Assembly: GCA_947568835.1 (NCBI GenBank)
Contig: OX387612.1
Location: forward strand, 11,658,001 to 11,722,000
From: Protonemura montana
Lineage: Eukaryota; Arthropoda; Insecta; Plecoptera; Nemouridae
DNA length: 64,000 nucleotides
Reading direction: 5' to 3'
Shown: piece by piece, positions 59,701-64,000 of the stretch
How positions within the stretch are numbered: the stretch's first letter is position 1
How the letters are laid out: each line of letters opens with the position of its first letter
Program-made: the position numbers and the translations under genes
Notes under the pieces: model-generated
Seen by the model: the letters and a program-made list of their open reading frames with translations, nothing else
The model's database searches: none
What the model was told of the DNA's origin: nothing

Positions 59701-62322
59701 TGGCGCTTGCTACCGTACTTTTCAACAAATCTTAACAATTAAATAATTGCCAGTAAAAATATCGATACATGTTTACTAATTGTTGCGGTTAGCATTAATC
59801 AAGATTAATTCGGTGTAAATCAGACTCAGATGCGAGAAATCTGCGAAAAATAACAAAATTAAATTTCTTAAAACTGAAAATTACTACGAGTCTATCTTTA
59901 GGTCATCGGTCACAACCACATTTTACTGACACTGTATTTTATTATTAACAACACTATAACCGTCTCAAAAATTGATGCCCAAACGCGGACTCGAACCCCG
60001 ATCTCCACCTGTCGCGGGAGTTGCTCTAACCAATTGAGCTACTTGAACCCCGATCTCCACCTGTCGCGGGTGTTGCTCTAACCAATTGAGCTACTTGGAC
60101 CCCGATCTCCACCTGTCGCGGGTGTTGCTCTAACCAATTGAGCTACTTGAACCCCGATCTCCACCTGTCGCGGGTGTTGCTCTAACCAATTGAGCTTCTT
60201 GGACCCCGATCTCCACCTTTCGCGGGTGTTGCTCCAACCAATTGAGCTACTTGGACACTGGCTTTCTGAAACGATTTTAGTGTATTTGATGAGAATCAAA
60301 TGGTGCAGATCGGGGTTCGAGTCCGCGTTTGGGCATCAATTTTTGAGACGGTTGTAGTGTTGCTAATAATAAAATACCCCGCGCATTGCAAGCGTTTGCT
60401 ATTTAAAGAAGATTTCATTCTTATAAAGCTTACGCTGTTGCACATGGCGCATCCTTGATTCCTTGCCAGAGCCTGCATGATCCTTGTCAATAGACTCCTC
60501 GAGATCAGCTGATTCGCTCTAGCGTCCACCACCAGCAACTCCTTGTTGACACGTAGCGTGTTGATTACCAAGATGGCCGCGTCGTTTGACAGTCCACAGC
60601 CTTGTAAATCCAGCGCTAGGCAAACAAAACACAGCCTTGTAAATCCAGCGCTAGGCAAACAAAACACAGCCTTGTAAATCCAGCGCTAGGCAAACAAAAC
60701 ACAGCCTTGTAAATCCAGCGCTAGGCAAACAAAACACAGCCTTGTAAATCCAGCGCTAGGCAAACAAAACACAGCCTTGTAAATCCAGCGCTAGGCAAAC
60801 AAAACACAGCCTTGTTAATCCAGCGCTAGGCAAACAAAACACAGCCTTGTTAATGACCAAAACAACGGGACGGTCCACCATTGTTTGAAATTGCGGACAT
60901 TTTTAAAGCGATCTCTAGCTGGGAATTGCTTTTCAAACCGAAGTTAGGAAATATGTCACATTCCGAAGCCGATAACGGCGACCAAAAGCAACTGTTTGAT
61001 AACTCTTAGACTCATGTCTACTTGATTTAGCAAATACTATTTGAAATAGGTTTTGAATGCTAGGTAAATGAATGCATTTAGGAAGCTTGAACAGGTAATT
61101 GTAATAATTTTGTGTGGTTCTTTTGTGATCGGAAAATGGCCAGGATTGCTCTTACCCTTGAAGAAGTAACAGGTACAAGTTACGAAACGTTGGGAAATTT
61201 AGTTGTCCTTTACTTAGCGTTCAAAACCCAGTTGAAATAGTTTTTGTTAAAAGCAACTGTCCCTAGCCGTGTCATCCAGGATCTAGCCGTGTCATCCAGG
61301 ATCTAGCCGTGTCATCCAGGATCTAGCCGTGTCATCCAGGATCTAGCCGTGTCATCCAGGACCTAGCCGTGTCATCCAGGACCTAGCCGTGTCATCCAGG
61401 ATCTAGCCGTGTCATCCAGGACCTAGCCGTGTCATCCAGGACCTAGCTGTGTCATCCAGGATCTAGCCGTGTCATCCAGGATCTAGCCGTGTCATCCAGG
61501 ACCTAGCCGTGTCATCCAGGACCTAGCCGTGTCATCCAGGATCTAGCCGTGTCATCCAGGACCTAGCCGTGTCATCCAGGACCTAGCTGTGTCATCCAGG
61601 ATCTAGCCGTGTCATCCAGGATCTAGCCGTGTCATCCAGGATCTAGCCGTGTCATCCAGGACCTAGCCGTGTCATCCAGGATCTAGCCGTGTCATCCAGG
61701 ATCTAGCCGTGTCATCCAGGACCTAGCCGTGTCATCCAGGACCCAGCCGTGTCATCCAGGACCTAGCCGTGTCATCCAGGACCTAGCCGTGTCATCCAGG
61801 ACCTAGCCGTGTCATCCAGGACCTAGCCGTGTCATCCAGGATCTAGCCGTGTCATCCAGGATCTAGCCGTGTCATCCAGGACCTAGCCGTGTCATCCAGG
61901 ACCTAGCCGTGTCATCCAGGATCTAGCTGAGTCATCCAGGACCTAGCCGTGTCATCCAGGATCTAGCTGAGTCATCCAGGACCTAGCCGTGTCATCCAGG
62001 ATCTAGCTGAGTCATCCAGGACCTAGCCGTGTCATCCAGGATCTAGCTGAGTCATCCAGGACCTAGCCGTGTCATCCAGAATCTAGCTGAGTCATCCAGG
62101 ACCTAGCCGTGTCATCTAAGGATCATCCAGGATGGGTGTGTACGCACCTCGTAAGAAGATGTCATCCTTGAGGGTGTCCATGATAGGCTTCAGTCCGCGG
62201 TCCCCGAGCAAAGCGTTGTGGTTCAACGTGATCCTCCTTATACCAGGGAACGTCTCGACATCGGGTACTCGGTACCGAAGACTCTGCTTCCAACCCTCGC
62301 CCCAGCGCTGCAGGCTTTGATA
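52007..62322 (-). CDS. CEP78: CEP78, centrosomal/ciliary LRR protein, last five exons
   Basis: Exons 62322-62148, 60615-60434, 56067-55703, 55136-54885 and 52259-52007 join with phases 0,1,0,2,2 into 408 codons plus stop. The first two match CEP78: YQSLQRWGEGWKQSLRYRVP, then RRITLNHNALLGDRGLKP, then LRALDLQGCGLSNDAAILVI, the end of its leucine-rich repeat domain. The third encodes a basic low-complexity linker, the fourth a coiled coil (DEVDKLEEAESSLERLRNAA), and the fifth a polar C-terminus. In vertebrates CEP78 is about 690-720 residues, locates to centrioles and ciliary basal bodies, and regulates the EDD/DYRK2/DDB1-VprBP ligase. N-terminal exons lie beyond the window. The first two exons are firm. 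The last two rest on phase and order. Confidence 0.85.
52856..53110 (+). mobile_element. Dispersed repeat with an ACGTTTCG motif, copy 3
   Basis: AACTATTTCAACTGGGTTTT, CCCAACGTTTCGTAACTTGT, TCAAGGGTAAGAGCAGTCCT and AAGTTCAAGCTTCCTAAATG occur in the same order as at 31.7 kb. A second partial stretch (AACAATTACCAAGTTCAAGC) follows near 53221. It lies within CEP78 intron sequence, antisense to the gene. Confidence 0.62.
53545..53765 (+). pseudogene. LINE 3' fragment with an ATT microsatellite tail
   Basis: A plus frame reads EILFFNNLPNNIKMIVHDKQ, FEIIFKSF, a stop, then CFYTIDEFLSIDFP. NNLPxxIK and FYTIDEFL are the usual C-terminal RT signature. The (ATT)n run at about 53728-53764 fits a LINE microsatellite tail. 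5' truncated and dead. It is inserted antisense in a CEP78 intron. Confidence 0.62.
54430..54610 (-). mobile_element. tRNA-derived SINE
   Basis: On the minus strand GGATAGCTCAGTTGGTAGAG is a near-perfect A box and CCCGGGTTCGTATCGCGG a B box at tRNA spacing. The body motif TCTAGCTTCCTTTCC and AGAAAAACCAAAAAACAC follow, as in the copy at 11.0 kb. It lies in a CEP78 intron in the sense direction. The long body and dispersed copies argue against a functional tRNA gene. Confidence 0.78.
54690..54820 (+). mobile_element. tRNA-derived SINE, 5' degraded, opposite orientation
   Basis: GGTCCCGGGTTCTTATCCCGG is a B box followed by GGTTTGGTTGCAAATTT and TCTAGCTTCCTTTCC, matching the tRNA-SINE at 54.4-54.6 kb. 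The A box region is eroded. The pair lies head to head. Confidence 0.65.
54885..55136 (-). CDS. CEP78: CEP78 coiled-coil exon
   Basis: A 252 bp exon encoding EDCQLLSLELRDEVDKLEEA and SSLERLRNAAMTLRAQLEEE, then KRMEAETVLHNLLRVVKKAN, a clear heptad pattern. Acceptor TCTATTGAATAG restores the frame split after the linker exon (AG|A for Arg). Donor is CCAGG|GTGAGA. Vertebrate CEP78 also has a coiled coil C-terminal to the linker. Confidence 0.75.
55180..55670 (-). repeat. 63 bp tandem array in a CEP78 intron, about 8 copies
   Basis: Units of 63 bp with landmarks TCTCCGGCTATAGCGTCCAT and AGCCAGTGCTTGTGTATCGA. The period is 21 codons and the array is open in several frames. In the frame of the linker exon it would add VIDTQALAWHGRYSRRMCRD repeats and then stop at 55162. 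Splicing from 55703 to 55136 removes it and restores the coiled-coil frame, so it is best taken as intronic. Confidence 0.9.
55703..56067 (-). CDS. CEP78: CEP78 linker exon
   Basis: Acceptor TTTCATTCGCCCCCAG, phase 0, then YPWLELGKTPNPRKALTSKS and a Thr/Arg/Pro-rich stretch (KCTRPTTSITPAKQGTRVAR) ending VFFEADRL. The donor AG|GTTTGT is weaker than its neighbours. Its position after the LRR exon and its basic, disordered composition match the linker of CEP78. Confidence 0.72.
56100..56300 (+). mobile_element. Dispersed repeat with an ACGTTTCG motif, copy 4
   Basis: AAACTATTTGAACTGGGTTT, CTCGACGTTTCGTAACATAT, GAGCAGTCCTGAAAATTTTC and AAGTTCAAGCTTCCTAAATG. It begins only about 33 bp upstream (minus sense) of the CEP78 linker exon. 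Confidence 0.62.
56301..57823. other. CEP78 intron sequence, nothing else recognised
   Basis: AT-rich, with short low-complexity stretches (AAATAAATAAATA near 56940). No exon or element is supported. Confidence 0.5.
57832..59074 (+). mobile_element. hAT-type non-autonomous DNA transposon, copy 2
   Basis: Same 14 bp inverted termini (CAGGGACCCGAACC and GGTTCGGGTCCCTG) as copy 1, with its own exact 8 bp target duplication ACTAAAAC (57824-57831 and 59075-59082). Only scattered substitutions and small indels separate the 1243 bp copy from the 1241 bp one, so both inserted recently. The copy is inside a CEP78 intron, antisense. Confidence 0.9.
58410..58709 (+). pseudogene. LINE RT C-terminal ORF in hAT-type copy 2
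   Basis: Same 99-codon ORF as in copy 1 with a few replacements (NYKLDKP for NYTLDKP, NCSVNVN for NYSENVN). It lacks RT catalytic motifs. It is carried by the DNA transposon and was not independently retrotransposed. Confidence 0.6.
59095..59900. mobile_element. MITE-like element with a 60 bp array, copy 2
   Basis: About ten 60 bp units (GAGCAAACGAGGCCGGCAAC, GTGGTAACGGTAGGTGCCAC) form the reverse complement of the array at 35.3 kb. They are followed by a flank (ATATCGATACATGTTTACTA, GAGAAATCTGCGAAAAATAA) matching the other copy inverted. Array size differs (about 10 versus 5). The ORFs in the array are spurious. It abuts the hAT-type element. Confidence 0.82.
59938..60420 (-). mobile_element. 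tRNA-like foldback SINE with about 5 units
   Basis: Left end ATTATTAACAACACTATAAC then CGTCTCAAAAATTGATGCCC. About five 52 bp units follow, then GAAACGATTTTAGTGTATTT and a second, oppositely oriented end (GGGGTTCGAGTCCGCGTTTG, GGCATCAATTTTTGAGACGG, GTGTTGCTAATAATAAAATA). The right boundary reaches to about 14 bp from the CEP78 LRR exon donor. Confidence 0.82.
60434..60615 (-). CDS. CEP78: CEP78 LRR exon
   Basis: A 182 bp exon encoding LDLQGCGLSNDAAILVINTL, RVNKELLVVDARANQLISRS and LLTRIMQALARNQG, the last LRR-type repeats. The Arg-Ala junction (LRALDLQGCG) is restored by a G from the previous exon. Donor is AACAGC|GTAAGC. The acceptor GTTTGCCTAG is the last of seven tandem copies of itself (see the 35 bp array). 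Confidence 0.88.
60596..60851 (-). repeat. 35 bp array duplicating the CEP78 exon's 3' splice site
   Basis: Seven 35 bp units each contain, on the minus strand, TTTTGTTTGCCTAG followed by CGCTGGATTTACAAGGCTGT. That is the intron end and the first 20 bases of the exon. The copies carry AG acceptors at about 60616, 60651, 60686, 60721, 60756, 60791 and 60826. The two distal copies have TTAATCC for TAAATCC. Confidence 0.95.
61024..61258 (-). mobile_element. Dispersed repeat with an ACGTTTCG motif, rearranged copy
   Basis: Contains AATACTATTTGAAATAGGTT at the left and AACCCAGTTGAAATAGTTTT at the right in inverted orientation. Between them are GCATTTAGGAAGCTTGAACA and ACAGGTACAAGTTACGAAAC. It looks like a foldback derivative of the family and abuts the 20 bp array. 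Confidence 0.62.
61261..62120. repeat. 20 bp tandem array in a CEP78 intron, about 43 copies
   Basis: Unit CTAGCCGTGTCATCCAGGAC with variants GGAT for GGAC and TAGCTGAGTC for TAGCCGTGTC. Near the right end the two variants alternate as a 40 bp higher-order unit (61920-62100). The array stops about 27 bp from the CEP78 exon donor, whose intronic flank (ATCCAGGATGGGTGTG) resembles the unit. Confidence 0.97.
62148..62322 (-). CDS. CEP78: CEP78 exon before the last LRR exon
   Basis: Acceptor TGTTCTCGACAG and donor ACGAG|GTGCGT bracket 175 bp encoding YQSLQRWGEGWKQSLRYRVP, DVETFPGIRRITLNHN, then ALLGDRGLKPIMDTLKDD. This is a recognisable CEP78 segment: the vertebrate protein has a similar RYRxPDxxxMxGLRRITLNxN region preceding LRALDLQxCGL. 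Confidence 0.9.
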
Positions 62323-62462
62323 CTGTCGAGAACACAGGGTGATTAGGATTCAAATAAACACAAATATTCACCTAATCTCGTTAGGAAAAATAGCCCGGGT
62401 TAAGTGGTTTGTGGTAAAATACTTGATGTTTACTAAATTTCTGCCCTATACCGCAGTCGCCA

Positions 62463-64000
62463 AAGTTAAGCAACACTGCGCTGGGTCAGGTATTGGATGG
62501 GTGACCACCATACACATGACCAGTTCTGTTCGGGAGAGAGGTTGGAGGGATGAAAGTTAAGCAACACTGTGCTGGGTCAGGTATTGGATGGGTGACCACC
62601 ATACACATGACCAGTTCTGTTCGGGGGAGAGGTTGGAGGGATGAAAGTTAAGCAACACTGCGCTGGGTCAGGTATTGGATGGGCGACCATCATACACATG
62701 ACCAGTTCTGTTAGGGAGAGAGGTTGGAGGGATGAAAGTTAAGCAACACTGCGCTGGGTCAGGTATTGGATGGGTGATCATCATACACATGACCAGTTCT
62801 GTTCGGGAGAGAGGTTGGAGGGATGAAAGTTAAGCAACACTGCGCTGAGTCAGGTATTGGATGGGTGACCATCATACACATGACCAGTTCTGTTCGGGAG
62901 AGAGGTTGGAGGGATGAAAGTTAAGCAACACTGCGCTGCGTCAGGTATTGGATGGGTGACCATCATACACATGACCAGTTCTGTTCAGCAGAGAGGTTGG
63001 AGGGATGAAAGTTAAGCAACACTGCGCTGAGTCAGGTATTGGATGGGTGACCATCATACACATGACCAGTTCTGTTCGGGAGAGAGGTTGGAGGGATGAA
63101 AGTTAAGCAACACTGCGCTGGGTCAGGTATTGGATGGGTGACCATCATACACATGACCAGTTCTGTTCGGGAGAGAGGTTGGAGGGATGAAAGTTAAGCA
63201 ACACTGCGCTGCGTCAGGTATTGGATGGGTGACCATCATACACATGACCAGTTCTGTTCGGGAGAGAGGTTGGAGGGATGAAAGTTAAGCAACACTGCGC
63301 TGGGTCAGGTATTGGATGGGTGACCATCATACACATGACCAGTTCTGTTCAGCAGAGAGGTTGGAGGGATGAAAGTTAAGCAACACTGCGCTGAGTCAGG
63401 TATTGGATGGGTGACCATCATACACATGACCAGTTCTGTTCGGGAGAGAGGTTGGAGGGATGAAAGTTAAGCAACACTGCGCTGGGTCAGGTATTGGATG
63501 GGTGACCATCATACACATGACCAGTTCTGTTCGGGAGAGAGGTTGGAGGGATGAAAGTTAAGCAACACTGCGCTGCGTCAGGTATTGGATGGGTGACCAT
63601 CATACACATGACCAGTTCTGTTCGGGAGAGAGGTTGGAGGGATGAAAGTTAAGCAACACTGCGCTGGGTCAGGTATTGGATGGGTGACCATCATACACAT
63701 GACCAGTTCTGTTCGGGAGAGAGGTTGGAGGGATGAAAGTTAGTACAGCAACTTCACTCGCCTTGCTTATCAACCTCTCGACAGCATAGATTTGTGGAGG
63801 AATCCTGTTGTTCGCGTTGTACCGTCCTTCGGAAGGGACGTTAAGCCGGTGGTCCCCTTGGTGCGCTATGTAATGAGTTAAATCCGTGCTGGCACAGGGT
63901 TTTCTCTCGTACTTGTTATGTTTGGTTTGGTTCATCATCATCCATTAATTTAACGACGCTATTAGGCCAGTTCCACATGCCCCGTTGTCAAATAGTGCGT
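62463..64000 (+). mobile_element. 5S-rRNA-derived SINE, about 14 units, runs to window end
   Basis: Starts at a truncated head (CAGTCGCCAAAGTTAAGCAA). About fourteen 91 bp units follow; a three-unit block with private variants (GCTGCGTCAGG, TTCAGCAGAGAGG) repeats near 62930 and 63190. The conserved tail comes next, then a diverged 3' end (ACGCTATTAGGCCAGTTCCA) reaching the edge. The tail frame seen in other copies has a stop here. Confidence 0.85.

Noticed and set aside
58943-59742. Several ORFs of 70-260 codons in the 60 bp array at 59 kb, and similar ORFs at 35.3 kb
   Set aside because: Open in many frames on both strands because the unit lacks stops. They lie inside a non-coding element.

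Overview
The window reads as non-coding-rich nuclear DNA of an invertebrate metazoan. Three things point there: spliced genes with GT-AG introns, exons of a ciliary/centrosomal gene (CEP78) and of an invertebrate-type neuropeptide GPCR, and dense SINE, LINE and hAT-type debris. I cannot name the phylum. No bacterial operons, ribosome-binding sites, complete rRNA genes or CRISPR loci are visible. Most long ORFs are tandem repeats read in frame.

Layout. 1-24.4 kb: tandem arrays (72, 60, 41 and 67 bp units), three 5S-rRNA-derived SINEs carrying internal tandem arrays, a LINE 3' fragment and one hAT-type element, with no exon I could recognise. 24.4-34.3 kb: two + strand exons (TM6 and TM7 plus tail) of a rhodopsin-class neuropeptide receptor. 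They are separated by a 9.4 kb intron full of SINE copies, a 15 bp and a 68 bp array, LINE relics, and an antisense exon encoding a signal peptide. 34.3-38.2 kb: 11 bp, 60 bp and 52 bp arrays and a SINE. 38.3-41.5 kb: a three-exon + strand gene for a secreted 321-residue protein of unknown family. Each of its two introns is mostly one minisatellite (67 bp and 10 bp units). 41.9 kb: one minus-strand internal exon of an unrecognised gene. 42-51.9 kb: foldback elements, 87 bp and 49 bp arrays, SINEs. 52.0-62.3 kb: the last five exons of CEP78 on the minus strand, with all splice phases agreeing. Its introns hold 63 bp, 35 bp and 20 bp arrays, a second hAT-type copy, tRNA-like SINEs and foldback elements. 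62.5-64 kb: another 5S SINE array running off the window.

The unifying theme is tandem amplification at two kinds of site. First, pol III promoter-like heads of SINEs are amplified inside the elements: a 91 bp 5S-derived unit in roughly 2 to 21 copies across ten elements, and a 52 bp tRNA-like unit in roughly 4 to 16 copies across five elements. Second, minisatellites sit in introns directly beside exons. In one case the array multiplies the 3' splice site of a CEP78 exon.

Exon calls come from translation, splice consensus, phase agreement and recalled family features. No database search was run.
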